Shown: positions 1-8,675, numbered from the stretch's first letter. The stretch is DNA of 64,000 nt from Oscillospiraceae bacterium (GCA_015064805.1 SVRN01000005.1:16625-80624), one strand, 5' to 3'. Program-made: numbers and translations. The notes: generated by a model from the letters alone, not told the origin.

Positions 1-36
1 CAGATTGCCCACGCCGTAATCAACGACGGCAACCAT
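1..36 (-). CDS. hisH: HisH, imidazole glycerol phosphate synthase glutaminase subunit (first 12 codons only)
   Basis: The last bases of hisB (TGA) overlap an ATG by one base, and the frame reads MVAVVDYGVGNL to the window edge. This matches the usual HisH start (MIAIIDYGxGNL). HisH releases ammonia from glutamine for HisF in histidine synthesis. Identity rests on 12 residues plus its place directly after hisB. Confidence 0.8.
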   Translation of the reverse strand, partial: MVAVVDYGVGNL

Positions 37-641
37 CACAGCACCCCTTTGGTCGAGGGCAGCTCGTCAGCGTGCGTCGGATCGATGGCTACCGCCTGAC
101 GAAGCGCGCGAGCGGCCGCCTTGAAGGCGCCCTCGATGACGTGGTGGGAATTCGTGCCCGCGATCTTGCGCAGGTGAAGCGTGCACTGCGCGTTGCGGGT
201 AAAGGCCAGCCAGAATTCCTCGACCAGCTCGGTGTCAAACGATCCGACGCGAGCGGTGGGAATGTCCAGCGCAAAGCCGAGGTAGCTTCTGCCCGACAGA
301 TCGACGGCCGCGAGGATCAAGGCCTCGTCCATGGGCAAGGTCATCGAGCCGTAGCGGCTCACGCCCCGCTTGTCGCCCAGTGCTTTGGCAAATGCCTGAC
401 CCAGCACGATACCGATGTCCTCGACGGTGTGGTGATCGTCGACGTAGGTGTCGCCGTCGCAGGTCAGCGACAGATCAAAGCCGCCGTGCTTGGCAAAAAG
501 GGTGAGCATATGGTCGAGAAAGCCGCAACCGCTCTGGATGGTGCTCTCGCCCTTACCGTCGAGGTTGAGGTTGAGATGGATGTCGGTTTCGGCGGTGGTG
601 CGGGAGAGTTGTGCCTGACGGCAGGTGGTGTTATTATTCAT
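36..641 (-). CDS. hisB: Imidazoleglycerol-phosphate dehydratase
   Basis: HisB dehydrates imidazole glycerol phosphate to imidazole acetol phosphate in histidine synthesis; it is cytosolic and manganese dependent. The 201 aa length fits a monofunctional HisB without the phosphatase domain. Both metal-binding repeats are visible: DHMLTLFAKH (about 43-52) with DDHHTVEDIG (68-77), and SHHVIEGAFKA near 165-175. The start is supported by AAAGGAG about 8 nt upstream. It is translationally coupled to hisH, but is separated from hisC by 626 bp of repeat DNA although both lie on the same strand. Whether hisB is read from the his promoter or from an unseen one cannot be decided here. Confidence 0.97.
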   Translation of the reverse strand: MNNNTTCRQAQLSRTTAETDIHLNLNLDGKGESTIQSGCGFLDHMLTLFAKHGGFDLSLTCDGDTYVDDHHTVEDIGIVLGQAFAKALGDKRGVSRYGSMTLPMDEALILAAVDLSGRSYLGFALDIPTARVGSFDTELVEEFWLAFTRNAQCTLHLRKIAGTNSHHVIEGAFKAAARALRQAVAIDPTHADELPSTKGVL

Positions 642-683
642 TGGATGGACTCCTTTCGGGGGAGGTAATTTTTGTTTAGCGAA

Positions 684-938
684 AGTTTTTTACGATTGCG
701 TAGCCGGACGCTCACACTGTGCCTTCGGCACGCGTTCGCTGTGCGGCTTTGATGTTACTTCTTGCCACGCGGCAAGAAGTAACCAAGAAACGCGCCAAGA
801 CGTTCCCTCTTGGAACTCCCTTGGCATTGCCGCTCTTCATAGCGGATAGTGGAGAAAGACATAAATGTTTGTAATGCATCGCTCGCCAGTTTGCCACCAC
901 GAGCGGCAGATATGGGGAGCAAAAAGTGTTGCTTTTTT
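684..938 (-). repeat. Element E, shortened copy (hisC-hisB gap)
   Basis: This copy shows an outer hairpin-forming end (GTGCCTTCGGCAC core), a GTTACTTCTTG/CAAGAAGTAAC hairpin, the CCAAGA-CGTTCCC-TCTTGG hairpin at 795-813, and the marker CACCACGAGCGGCAGATATG. The CTAAT-loop hairpin and one outer end are missing. It leads directly into a REP pair. ORFs over it (for example 712..1059) recur as the same peptide in other gaps, so they are repeat artefacts. Confidence 0.8.
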
Positions 939-1016
939 GTAGGGGCGCATTCCATATGCGCCCGTTTTTTACGTTCATGTTCATTTGAGGCGGGCGGATA
1001 TAGAATCCGCCCCTAC
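939..1016. repeat. REP pair, GTAG-headed palindromes facing each other
   Basis: At 939 GTAG is followed by the arms GGGCGCAT and ATGCGCCC around TCCAT. At 991-1016 the complementary strand carries GTAG followed by GGGCGGAT and ATCCGCCC around TCTAT. The two units converge, as in bacterial BIMEs. The 5-prime GTAG is the guide tetranucleotide typical of REPs handled by RAYT proteins. Confidence 0.8.
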
Positions 1017-1018
1017 AT

Positions 1019-1258
1019 CGTGGAGCGAAAGGGGTAGGGGGGACGGAGTCAATTTGCAAAGCAAATTGATGCCGAGTGAAACGAGGAGGGGTTCCCTGAG
1101 CTCGCGAGAGCCGATTTCGCCGCAGGCGAAATCTCTATGGAACAGCGCATATTCTTCCCCTTACAGAGTTAGGAGAAGGCGCAAGGAAGAGCGCTCCTTT
1201 TTCTTCTTGTAAAGTTTTTGAAGGGTTATAGGGAAACTTTTTTCAAAAAGTTTCCCTA
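1019..1258 (-). repeat. Module M (3-prime flank of hisC)
   Basis: Read with hisC, a long hairpin (TAGGGAAACTTTTT and its complement, 1229-1258) lies 10 bp after the stop codon. It is followed by the conserved block that ends TCGCTCCAC in other copies. A small insert with AATTTGC..GCAAATT arms lies near 1050-1095. The hairpin may stabilise or terminate the message, but no T-tract follows it. Confidence 0.75.
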
Positions 1259-1267
1259 ACGCGTTTT

Positions 1268-2329
1268 TTACACCTCCGTCAGTAGCTTTTCCACAACGTC
1301 CACCAGCGTTTGCATTTGCTCGCGCGTGCCGATGGAGATGCGGACGAAGTCGCTGATGCGAGGGCTGTCGAAGTGACGGACGAGAATGCCGTTTTGCTTG
1401 AGAGCGGCGTACAGATCCGCGCCGTGCATGGCTGGGGTGGTGGCAAACACGAAATTCGCCTTGGAGTCAAGCACGCGGAAGCCCAGCTCGCGCAAGGCCG
1501 CCGTGGTGTAGTCGCGATTTTCGATGATCGTGCGGCAGTTGGCGCGAGTGTAGTCCTCGTCGCACAGCACGCCGTAGCCTGCCGCCGCCGTCATGCTGTT
1601 GACGTTGTAGGGGTTGGTCGAATAGCGGACGGTGTGCAGATCGGCGATCAGCTCGCGATTGCCGATGCCAAAGCCCAGACGTCCGCCCGCCAGCGAGCGG
1701 GATTTGGAAAAGGTCTGCGTGACCAGCAGATTGTCGTACTTTTTGATCAGCGGCACGGCGCTCTCGCCCCCGAAATCCACGTAGGCCTCGTCGATGACGA
1801 CCACGTTGTCCTTGTTGTGGATCAGGATCTGCTCGATCTCGTCGCGAGAGAGCGCGATGCCCGTCGGGGCGTTGGGGTTGGCGATGAAGATCGTCTTGCC
1901 CACGCCGAAATATTGCTCAATATCAATGGTAAAATCGTCCCGCAGAGCGACCGTCTCGTACGGAATACCGTTACGAGCGGCAAATACGGGGTAAAAGCCG
2001 TAGGTGATGTCGGGGAACCGCGCGGACACGTCCTCGTCGCAGAAGGCCTGGAAGGCAAAATCCAGCACCTCGTCCGAGCCGTTGGTGACGATCACCTCGT
2101 CCGCGTCAACGCCGTACACCTCGGCCAGCTTGTCGACCAAGACCCGACAGGTCGGGTCGCTGTAGAGCTGCAATCGACCTGCCGCCTCGGCCGCCAGCTT
2201 TTGCGCCTTTTCCGAGGGCTCAAAGGGCGACTCGTTGGTGTTCAGCTTGACGTATTTCGCATCGCGCGGCTGCTCGCCCGGGGTGTAGGGCGAAAGCGTC
2301 GACAGTCGGGCACCTTGATAGCGGCTCAT
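1268..2329 (-). CDS. hisC: Histidinol-phosphate aminotransferase
   Basis: This PLP enzyme transfers an amino group from glutamate to imidazole acetol phosphate, giving histidinol phosphate. The 353 aa protein is a fold-type I aminotransferase of normal HisC length. TFSKS places the PLP lysine at about K209, after the conserved NPNAPTG (about 151-157) and VIDEAYVDF. Its ATG overlaps the hisD stop by 4 bp (ATGA), so it is translationally coupled. A module M hairpin starts 10 bp after the stop. Confidence 0.96.
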   Translation of the reverse strand: MSRYQGARLSTLSPYTPGEQPRDAKYVKLNTNESPFEPSEKAQKLAAEAAGRLQLYSDPTCRVLVDKLAEVYGVDADEVIVTNGSDEVLDFAFQAFCDEDVSARFPDITYGFYPVFAARNGIPYETVALRDDFTIDIEQYFGVGKTIFIANPNAPTGIALSRDEIEQILIHNKDNVVVIDEAYVDFGGESAVPLIKKYDNLLVTQTFSKSRSLAGGRLGFGIGNRELIADLHTVRYSTNPYNVNSMTAAAGYGVLCDEDYTRANCRTIIENRDYTTAALRELGFRVLDSKANFVFATTPAMHGADLYAALKQNGILVRHFDSPRISDFVRISIGTREQMQTLVDVVEKLLTEV

Positions 2330-3606
2330 TGCTCGTCCTCCAGGCGCACCACGGCGCTCTTGGCATGGGCGGTCAGGCCCTCCTTGGTCGCAAAATACTC
2401 CACGTCGCGGGCAACGCTCTCCAGCGCCTCGCGGGTGAAATAGGTGTACTGCGTTTTTTTGACGAAATCGTCGACGGACAAGGGGCTCGAGAAGCGGGCC
2501 GTGCCGCTGGTCGGCAGGGTGTGGTTGGGGCCTGCCATATAGTCGCCCAGCGCCTCGGGGCAGTTGCGGCCCATGAAGATGGAGCCCGCGTGGCGGATGC
2601 TGTCCAGATAGTCAAACGGCGCGTCGACGCACAGCTCCAGATGTTCGGGCGCGATCTCGTTGGCGATGTCGATGGCCACCTTGAGATCCTGCGCGACGAT
2701 GATCTTGCCGTTGTTGTCAATGGACGCGCGGGCGATCTCGGCGCGCTCGAGCAGCGGGATCTGACGCTCGATCTCGGCCTGTACCGCGTACGCCAGCTCT
2801 GCCGAGTCGGTGACCAGCACCGCGCTTGCCAGCTTATCGTGCTCGGCCTGCGAGAGCAGATCGGCCGCGACGTGACGAGGATTGCTTTTTCCATCTGCGA
2901 CGATCAAAATCTCGCTCGGACCTGCGATCATATCGATGGAAACGATGCCGTAGACCTGACGCTTGGCCTCGGCCACAAAGGCGTTACCCGGGCCAACGAT
3001 CTTGTCCACGCGCGGCACGCTCTCGGTACCGTACGCCAACGCCGCGACCGCCTGCGCACCGCCGACCTTGAAGATACGGTCGATGCCGGCCACGTGTGCC
3101 GCCGCCAAAATGACGGGGTTGACCTTGCCCTCGCGGTTGGGGGGCGTCACCATGACGACCTCACGCACGCCCGCGATCTTGGCGGGAATGGCGTCCATCA
3201 GCACGGTCGAGGGGTAGGCTGCCGTGCCGCCCGGCACGTACAGTCCCGCGCGATCGACGGGGATGACCTTTTGCCCCATGACGATGCCGTTTTCGTCATT
3301 GACGATGAAGCTGTTTCTCACTTGCTTTTCATGGAACTTGCGGATGTTGGCAGCCGCGCGCGTGAGAATGCCGATGAATTTGGGATCGACGGCGGAGAGC
3401 GCCTCCTCCATCTCCTCGGGCGTGACGAGCAGACTGTTCATGTCCGCGCCGTCGAATTTTTTACAGTAAGCGAGCAGGGCGGCGTCGCCTTCCCTTCTCA
3501 CCGTTTCGATAATATCTCTGACGATGCCCGTTACGTCGACCTTGGGCTCGACGCGGGCGAAGATCTCGTCGTTTTTGACTTGTCCGTATGTCAGAATAGA
3601 AATCAT
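2326..3606 (-). CDS. hisD: Histidinol dehydrogenase
   Basis: HisD catalyses the last two steps of histidine synthesis, oxidising histidinol to histidine with two NAD+ and a zinc ion. The 426 aa length is typical. Recognisable motifs are IPVDRAGLYVPGGTAAYPS, GGAQAVAALAYGTE, the GPSEILIVAD segment and AEHDKLASAVLVT, plus GPNHTLPTSGTARF near the C-terminus. It overlaps hisG and hisC by 4 bp each, showing a tight operon. Confidence 0.97.
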   Translation of the reverse strand: MISILTYGQVKNDEIFARVEPKVDVTGIVRDIIETVRREGDAALLAYCKKFDGADMNSLLVTPEEMEEALSAVDPKFIGILTRAAANIRKFHEKQVRNSFIVNDENGIVMGQKVIPVDRAGLYVPGGTAAYPSTVLMDAIPAKIAGVREVVMVTPPNREGKVNPVILAAAHVAGIDRIFKVGGAQAVAALAYGTESVPRVDKIVGPGNAFVAEAKRQVYGIVSIDMIAGPSEILIVADGKSNPRHVAADLLSQAEHDKLASAVLVTDSAELAYAVQAEIERQIPLLERAEIARASIDNNGKIIVAQDLKVAIDIANEIAPEHLELCVDAPFDYLDSIRHAGSIFMGRNCPEALGDYMAGPNHTLPTSGTARFSSPLSVDDFVKKTQYTYFTREALESVARDVEYFATKEGLTAHAKSAVVRLEDEQ

Positions 3607-4253
3607 GCTTGCACCTCCGTGCGGTTATTGATCTGCTCTTGCAGGCTGTCGCTCAGGCGGCGAATGGCCTGCTGCTTGAATTTAAAATTGGCTTTGTTGG
3701 CGATCAGTCGGGCGCTGATAGGAAGAATCTCCTCAACGACGCACAAATCGTTTTCCACCAGCGTCTTGCCCGTTTCCACGATGTCGACGATAACGTCGGA
3801 CAGGCCGAGAATCGGAGCAATTTCAATCGAGCCGTTGAGGTGGATAATGTCGATATCCCGACCGATCGAGGCGTAATATCGCTTGGCGATGGTCTCAAAT
3901 TTGGTCGCGACCTTCAAGGGGCGGCGGAGATCGTCGCAAAAGCCCTTGGGAGCGGCAACGGCCATGCGGCACTTACCCAGCTCCATGTCCAGCAGTTCGT
4001 AAACGTCGGGGGCGTATTCGAGCAAAATATCCTTGCCCGCCACGCCGATATCGGCCGCGCCGCGCGCGACGTAGATCGCCACGTCCGAGGGCTTGACCCA
4101 GAAGTATCGCACGCCTGCCTCGGCGTTCTCGAAGATCAGCTTGCGCCCGCCCTCGCGGATGGAGGGACACTCAAAGCCCGCCTTTTCAAACATATCGTAG
4201 ACCTTCTCGCCAAGGCGACCCTTGGGAAGGGCAATATTCAGCATCTCACTCAT
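3603..4253 (-). CDS. hisG: ATP phosphoribosyltransferase, short catalytic form
   Basis: HisG joins ATP and PRPP in the first step of histidine synthesis, the usual point of feedback control. At 216 aa this is the short form without the C-terminal regulatory domain, which requires HisZ. The N-terminal IALPKGRLGEKV and the PRPP-binding segment DIVETGKTLVENDL are clear. It overlaps hisZ by 8 bp and hisD by 4 bp. Confidence 0.97.
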   Translation of the reverse strand: MSEMLNIALPKGRLGEKVYDMFEKAGFECPSIREGGRKLIFENAEAGVRYFWVKPSDVAIYVARGAADIGVAGKDILLEYAPDVYELLDMELGKCRMAVAAPKGFCDDLRRPLKVATKFETIAKRYYASIGRDIDIIHLNGSIEIAPILGLSDVIVDIVETGKTLVENDLCVVEEILPISARLIANKANFKFKQQAIRRLSDSLQEQINNRTEVQA

Positions 4254-5376
4254 TCCCCTTGCCTCCTCTCATATCGATCACCTCTTTGTAGTGCCAGTTG
4301 CCCGGAAGGTCACGGACGGCCACGGCACGCTCGCCTTTTTCCACCCGCTTTGCCACCCATTCGCTCACTTCTGGGGGGGCTGTCGCGTCGTCGTACAGCA
4401 GCACGGCGTCAAAAGCCTCGCCCGGGGCGGTGGTATAGTAGCCTGCCAGGCGGTCGAGATAGACGGCAAAGCCGATGGCGTCCGAGGTGCGATCCATCTT
4501 GCGCATGAGGCGATCGTAGCGGCCGCCCGACAGCACGCCGTCGGGAATGCCCTTGATGTAGCCGCGGAAGACGATGCCGCTATAGTAGGTCATGTCGTTG
4601 AGCAGCGAAAAGTCAATTCTAACGTTCCGGCGCACCTCATCCGAGAGGGCCTCGACCGTGCGCGTCAGCTCGTCCACGGCCTCACGCAGCGTCTCATTCT
4701 CCTCCGCCAAGGAAGACAGAACGGGCAGCACCTCGTCGGGGGTGCCGTAGGTGGTCACCAGCGTTTGGAGCGCGCTTGCGCGTGCCTCGTCCACGCTCGA
4801 TTCGCGGCAGATGCGGGCCAAATCGTGCACGTTTTTCTCACCGATGCAGGAAAGCAGCTCGGCCTTGACCTCGTCGTTGACCGTAAGACTGTCAAGCAGG
4901 CAGGAAACGACGTCCAGGTGAGAGAGCTCCAAGACGTAGTCGGGAGACTGGAAAAACGAGATATACTGTCCTGCGCGCTTCAAGCTCTTGGCGGCCAGCG
5001 TCAGCACCTCGCTGACAAGATACGTGTCCAGCTCGCCGATGCATTCCAGCCCGATCTGGGTGATCTCGCGGAAGTCGCGGCTGCCGGGGGCGGTACGGTA
5101 GACGTTTTCATTATAATAGATACGGCTGACCTTGCCGGGGACGTCGCGGCCGCTCTTGACGATGGACAGCGTCACGTCGGGCTTGAGGGCCAGCAGGCGA
5201 CCCGAATGGTCGGTGAAGGTAATGACGTTGTCCGACACCAAAAAATTCTTGTTGCGGACGTAAAGGTCATACTCCTCGAATTTGCTCATTTTATACTGAG
5301 AATAGCCGTATCTGCTGTACAGCGTGCGCAGCTGATAGGAAACGAGCTCTTCCCTTGACATTACGTAAGTATCCAT
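4246..5376 (-). CDS. hisZ: ATP phosphoribosyltransferase regulatory subunit
   Basis: HisZ is a histidyl-tRNA-synthetase paralogue without aminoacylation activity that completes the short HisG and conveys histidine inhibition. The 376 aa sequence has class II synthetase-like motifs (KPDVTLSIVK, YYNENVYRTAPGSRDFREITQIGLE) and a GGRYDRLM motif typical of the HisS fold. Overlap with hisG supports complex formation. A true HisS is unlikely because no anticodon-binding domain is evident and the context is biosynthetic. Confidence 0.95.
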   Translation of the reverse strand: MDTYVMSREELVSYQLRTLYSRYGYSQYKMSKFEEYDLYVRNKNFLVSDNVITFTDHSGRLLALKPDVTLSIVKSGRDVPGKVSRIYYNENVYRTAPGSRDFREITQIGLECIGELDTYLVSEVLTLAAKSLKRAGQYISFFQSPDYVLELSHLDVVSCLLDSLTVNDEVKAELLSCIGEKNVHDLARICRESSVDEARASALQTLVTTYGTPDEVLPVLSSLAEENETLREAVDELTRTVEALSDEVRRNVRIDFSLLNDMTYYSGIVFRGYIKGIPDGVLSGGRYDRLMRKMDRTSDAIGFAVYLDRLAGYYTTAPGEAFDAVLLYDDATAPPEVSEWVAKRVEKGERAVAVRDLPGNWHYKEVIDMRGGKGNE

Positions 5377-5387
5377 ATCGTATCTCC

Positions 5388-5681
5388 TTATTGCTCGTCG
5401 GTCGTCTTATCCAGCACGGCGCGATAGCCCTCTCCGTAAGTCAGGCATTTATTCACGCGGCAGATGGTGGCGGTGCTGGCGCCCGTAGCGGCGCAGATCT
5501 CCTGATAGTTTTTGCCCTCGTTGAGCATCATGGCGACGCGCAGACGCAAGGACAGATCCTGCAGCTCTTTGATGGTACAGATATCGTCAAAAAACGCACG
5601 GCACTCGTCGATGGTTTCGAGCGAGAGGATGGCTTGGAACAGAGCGTCGTGGGCTTCGGTATTGGCAAGTTTTTTGTTCAT
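5388..5681 (-). CDS. yerC: YerC/TrpR-superfamily DNA-binding protein, probable his-operon repressor
   Basis: This 97 aa protein is all-helical with a TrpR-like helix-turn-helix (QEICAATGASTATICRVNKC). The ORF track begins 22 codons upstream, but AAGGGAGAT lies 8 nt before the ATG encoding MNKKLANTEAHD, so I start at 5681. It is the first gene of the his operon, 11 bp before hisZ. YerC relatives have been proposed as histidine-responsive repressors in Firmicutes. A perfect palindrome sits on its promoter, which suggests autoregulation of the whole operon. The effector is inferred. Confidence 0.88.
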   Translation of the reverse strand: MNKKLANTEAHDALFQAILSLETIDECRAFFDDICTIKELQDLSLRLRVAMMLNEGKNYQEICAATGASTATICRVNKCLTYGEGYRAVLDKTTDEQ

Positions 5682-5719
5682 TGTCAGATCTCCCTTGTGA
5701 TTGAAAGAATACTTTAACA

Positions 5720-5748
5720 TTTTACCACGGTAAAGCGATAAAGTCAAG
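5720..5748 (-). promoter_or_regulatory. Sigma-A promoter of yerC-hisZGDC
   Basis: On the minus strand TTGACT, a 17 bp spacer and TAAAAT lie about 40 bp upstream of the yerC start. No other promoter of this quality is seen inside the his genes. Confidence 0.85.
5722..5735. promoter_or_regulatory. Candidate operator palindrome overlapping the his -10 box
   Basis: TTTACCACGGTAAA is a perfect 6-2-6 inverted repeat covering the end of the spacer and most of the -10 box. A bound dimer would block RNA polymerase. Its position directly upstream of a TrpR-like gene suggests it is the YerC site. Confidence 0.6.
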
Positions 5749-5784
5749 GGGTTAGGGGAAAGTTTTTGGGGGATAATTTGAATT

Positions 5785-6470
5785 TTTTACAACTACTTCT
5801 ACAGACGATCATAACGCGGGTTCTTAATTCAGCATTTGCAGGGGTGTTCAGTTACCCGCTTATGAAGAATTTTGCTTGCAAAATTCTTCCCATAGAAATA
5901 CAAGTTTCATACCGCGCGCTGATCTGTGCCGGTTTTTTGTGTTACTTCTTGTCTCGTGACAAGAAGTAACCAAGAAACACGCCCGGACGTTCCCTCCGGG
6001 GTCTCCCTTCGATTGCCGCGCTTCAACGCGTATAGAGGAAAAAGACATCTTTCATCCAATGCTTCTCCCGCCGCTTTGCCACCACGCGCGGCAGGCGGAG
6101 AAAGAAAAAGTATTTTCTTTCTCGGTAGGGGCTGGCGCCTCGACAGCCCGTTTTGGTGGCAGGCGCAGAAAACAAAATCGTTTTTGTTTGAAATTTTGTT
6201 GAGCTGGGGGGCGTCGCAGATGGCAGAAGCCTTTGCTTTTGTGCTTGCGTGTTACTTTCGTGTTTGCAAGTTTTTTTAACTTGCAAACGCAAAGGCTGAA
6301 GATGCTTACTTTCGCGAAAAAATGAGTGAAGCGACAGCGGAACGACTTTTCGCGTTGCGGGTTTCTTAAGGGCATTAGGCCCTTTGGTTCCTTTCTTGGC
6401 TACTTCTTGGGGAAAGCCAAGAAGTAGCATAATCGCACAGCGCGACGCGTTGTGTCGCGCCGAAAGAAGA
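5785..6470 (-). repeat. Element E, long copy with inserts (yerC-amidohydrolase gap)
   Basis: This 733 bp gap contains no gene. One outer end (GACGATCATA..GCGCTGATC) is split by an insert at 5825-5910 with the palindrome GAAGAATTTTGC/GCAAAATTCTTC. Then follow a GTTACTTCTTGTC hairpin, the CCCGGA-CGTTCCC-TCCGGG hairpin (5982-6000), the CACCACGCGCGGCAG marker, a GTTTGCAAGTT/AACTTGCAAAC hairpin near 6272-6298, the AAGGGC-ATTAG-GCCCTT hairpin (6368-6384) and a GCTACTTCTTGG hairpin. ORFs here are repeat-derived. Confidence 0.8.
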
Positions 6471-6480
6471 TGGCAAAATT

Positions 6481-7272
6481 TCAGTTCCCCTCTCCCAAAA
6501 CCCTCTGTGCATTGCGGAAAAAGATCTGCTCCTTTTCCTCATCGGTCAAGGGCAACGCCTTCAAATTTTTCACCTCACTCGCCGCGTTCCAAATGGGAAA
6601 GTCCGTGCCAAACAGCACTCTCTCCACGCCAAACGCGCGAACGTACGCCGCGGTCTTTTCGGGCGACATAAACATCATACAGCTGGAAATATCCAGATAG
6701 CACTTGGTGTCCTTCAGATATTCCACCGCCTCGTCCCACTTCGACCAGCCGCCCAGATGCGCCGCAATGACGGTCAGATCGGGAAAACGATCGATCACCC
6801 GCCGCAAATGCTTCGGATGGGAAAAATCTCTGTGCTCGTCGCCGCAATGGACGAACAGCGGCATACCCTTTTGCTGCAGCCACTCGTACAGTGGAAACAG
6901 CCTTTCGTCGTCCGTGTTGATGGCCTGCATATCGGGATGCAGCTTGACGCCGATCAGCCCCGACGCGCGGATATATTCCAGCTCGCCCGCCATATCCTCC
7001 ATATCGTGATGGACGGTGCCAAAGCCGTAAAATTCGGGATGAGCGGCGAGTTGCTCGACGATAAATTCATTGACGTGGCGCACGCCGTGGGGATGCACCG
7101 CCACGGGAAGCAACACGTAATGAGTCACGCCCGCCGCCTGCCCTTTTTGCAGCAGCATATCGACCGTGCCCGTCTGATTGGTGTCAAGACCGTAAAAATC
7201 GCAAGTGGCGCGGGTGGCCTTATCCGCGAGACGATCGGGGTAAACGTGGGTGTGGAAATCAATGATCTTCAT
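6481..7272 (-). CDS. Amidohydrolase-family (amidohydrolase_2) metal-dependent hydrolase
   Basis: The 263 aa protein is a TIM-barrel amidohydrolase. It has an N-terminal IDFHTHVYPD metal motif, GVKLHPDMQ and VHCGDEH in mid-sequence, AAHLGG with a metal histidine, and LFGTDFPIWN with the metal aspartate near the C-terminus. The family (PF04909) includes decarboxylases and lactonases, so the substrate cannot be assigned. I start at 7272 (MKIIDFHTH) because AGAGAGAA precedes it and the upstream 12 codons look non-native. It shares a strand with ridA, but an intrinsic terminator lies between them. Confidence 0.88.
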   Translation of the reverse strand: MKIIDFHTHVYPDRLADKATRATCDFYGLDTNQTGTVDMLLQKGQAAGVTHYVLLPVAVHPHGVRHVNEFIVEQLAAHPEFYGFGTVHHDMEDMAGELEYIRASGLIGVKLHPDMQAINTDDERLFPLYEWLQQKGMPLFVHCGDEHRDFSHPKHLRRVIDRFPDLTVIAAHLGGWSKWDEAVEYLKDTKCYLDISSCMMFMSPEKTAAYVRAFGVERVLFGTDFPIWNAASEVKNLKALPLTDEEKEQIFFRNAQRVLGEGN

Positions 7273-7298
7273 GGGATTCTCTCTTTTCTGTAGACGCT

Positions 7299-7332
7299 GA
7301 AAGAACAAAGCCCCGCCTGCGTTCGGCGGGGC
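7299..7332 (-). terminator. Intrinsic terminator after ridA
   Basis: GCCCCGCC and GGCGGGGC pair around a 7 nt loop, followed on the minus strand by TTTGTTCTTT, 10 bp past the ridA stop. It is one of the few gene ends here with a normal terminator instead of repeat modules. Confidence 0.85.
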
Positions 7333-7341
7333 GAAAATGGC

Positions 7342-7716
7342 TTATTCGTTCACCGCAATGCACTCGATCTCAATTTTTGCTCCCTTGGGGATGCCTGCTA
7401 CCTGCACGCAGCTGCGGGCGGGATAGGGCGCGGCAAAAAAGCTCTCGTAGATGCGGTTGACCACGGGAAAATCGTTCAGGTCGGCCAAGAAGACGACCGT
7501 TTTGATGACGTTGCTCATAGAGAGGCCGGCGGCGGCGAGGACGCTTTTGAGATTGGTCAGCGCCTGCGTTGCCTGCTCCTCGATGGTGTCGGGCATCGCT
7601 CCCGTAGCGGGATTGACGGGGATCTGCCCCGAGATGAAGGTGAGATTGCCTGCGCTCAGGCCTTGGGAATAGGGGCCGATGGCGGCGGGGGCGTTGGGGG
7701 TGGAGATTTGTTTCAT
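7342..7716 (-). CDS. ridA: RidA family reactive enamine/imine deaminase
   Basis: RidA hydrolyses reactive enamines such as 2-aminoacrylate, which IlvA-type PLP enzymes release, protecting other PLP enzymes. The 124 aa length is typical. Motifs are IGPYSQG, FISGQIPVNPATG, the arginine in PARSCVQV (needed for the deaminase reaction) and the C-terminal KIEIECIAV. It lies on the same strand as ilvA, which makes a housekeeping role for threonine deaminase by-products plausible. Confidence 0.95.
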   Translation of the reverse strand: MKQISTPNAPAAIGPYSQGLSAGNLTFISGQIPVNPATGAMPDTIEEQATQALTNLKSVLAAAGLSMSNVIKTVVFLADLNDFPVVNRIYESFFAAPYPARSCVQVAGIPKGAKIEIECIAVNE

Positions 7717-7747
7717 GGTTGCTATTCCTTTCGGGTGGATTTTTTTA

Positions 7748-8204
7748 GTTTAGCTAAAGTTGGAACACCCGTTTCTACAGCCTCGCACAGCTGCGCGCGC
7801 TCGGTGTGCCGGTTTTGGATGCCACTTCTTGGCGCGTCCCAAGAAGTGGCCAAGAAGGACGCCAAGACGTTCCCTCTTGGATCTCCCCTGTCTGTGCCGC
7901 TCTTCAAAGAGTAGCAGGAGAAAGACATATATTCTGTTACTGCATCGCTCGCCGCATAGTCACCACGAGCGGCAGATATGGAAAGCGAAAAGTCTTGCGG
8001 GGTGCCAAGGGGTATTAGACCCCTTGGTTCGTTTCTTGGCTACTTCTTGGGGAAGGCCAAGAAGTAGCATAAAATGCTTTCACCGAGCGCGCGAAGCTGG
8101 GCGAGGCTGTAGGAGAAGACGTAGGAAATTTTATTTTTCCTTATCTCTCCCCGCCTTGCCACCACGAGCGGCAGATATGGGGAGCAAAATATGTTGCTTT
8201 CTTG
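7748..8204 (-). repeat. Element E (ilvA-ridA gap)
   Basis: A TTTAGCTAAA motif and an outer end (CGCGCGCTCGGTG) come first. They are followed by GCCACTTCTTGG/CCAAGAAGTGGC, the CCAAGA-CGTTCCC-TCTTGG hairpin (7862-7880), the ACGAGCGGCAGATATGG marker and CCAAGGGGT-ATTAG-ACCCCTTGG (8005-8027). Next are GCTACTTCTTGG/CCAAGAAGTAGC, the second outer end and a second partial marker block. No coding potential beyond repeat-derived ORFs. Confidence 0.82.
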
Positions 8205-8278
8205 GTAGGGGAGGGGCTTGCTCCTCCCGTTTAATTGGCGATTTATCTTTATAGCGGGCGAACAATGTTCGCCCCTAC
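8205..8278. repeat. REP pair (GTAG palindromes, converging)
   Basis: GTAGGGGAGGGGCTTGCTCC on the plus strand (arms GGGAGG and CCTCCC) faces a minus-strand GTAGGGGCGAAC unit with perfect GGGCGAACA arms. About 25 bp of AT-rich sequence separates them. Confidence 0.8.
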
Positions 8279-8280
8279 GT

Positions 8281-8652
8281 ATTGTGGAGCGGATGGGATA
8301 GGGGGACGGAGTAAATCTGCGGAGCAGATTTATGCCGAGCGGCTGGGGTTCCCGAAAACGAGTGAAGCGAGTTTTTGGGGTTCGCAGCAAAGCGAGGAGA
8401 GGGCCCCAGGAGCTTACGGGAGCCTATCTCGGCGTGCGCCGAGATGCCGAGCGTTGCTTGCCCGCTGAACACGAGCATATCTCTGCTCTGCGAGCAGAGG
8501 GCCAAGGCGCGACCGCAAAGCTCCCGCCCTACGGAACAGCGTACACCCTTTCCCATACAGAGTCAGGAGAAGTTGTCCCGGCTACGCTCCTGTTCCTTCT
8601 TTAAAAGTTTTTGAAAGGTCGTAGGAAAACTTTTTTCAAAAAGTTTCCCTAA
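8281..8652 (-). repeat. Module M with extra inserts (3-prime flank of ilvA)
   Basis: The M hairpin (8621-8652) lies 24 bp beyond the ilvA stop. Its body is interrupted by an AATTTGC-type insert near 8296-8345 and a hairpin-rich insert at about 8424-8535 (arms such as TCTCGGCG and CGCCGAGA). An inverted copy of that insert lies near 39402-39512. Confidence 0.72.
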
Positions 8653-8675
8653 CGCGCCCCTCGTACTCCTCGTCC

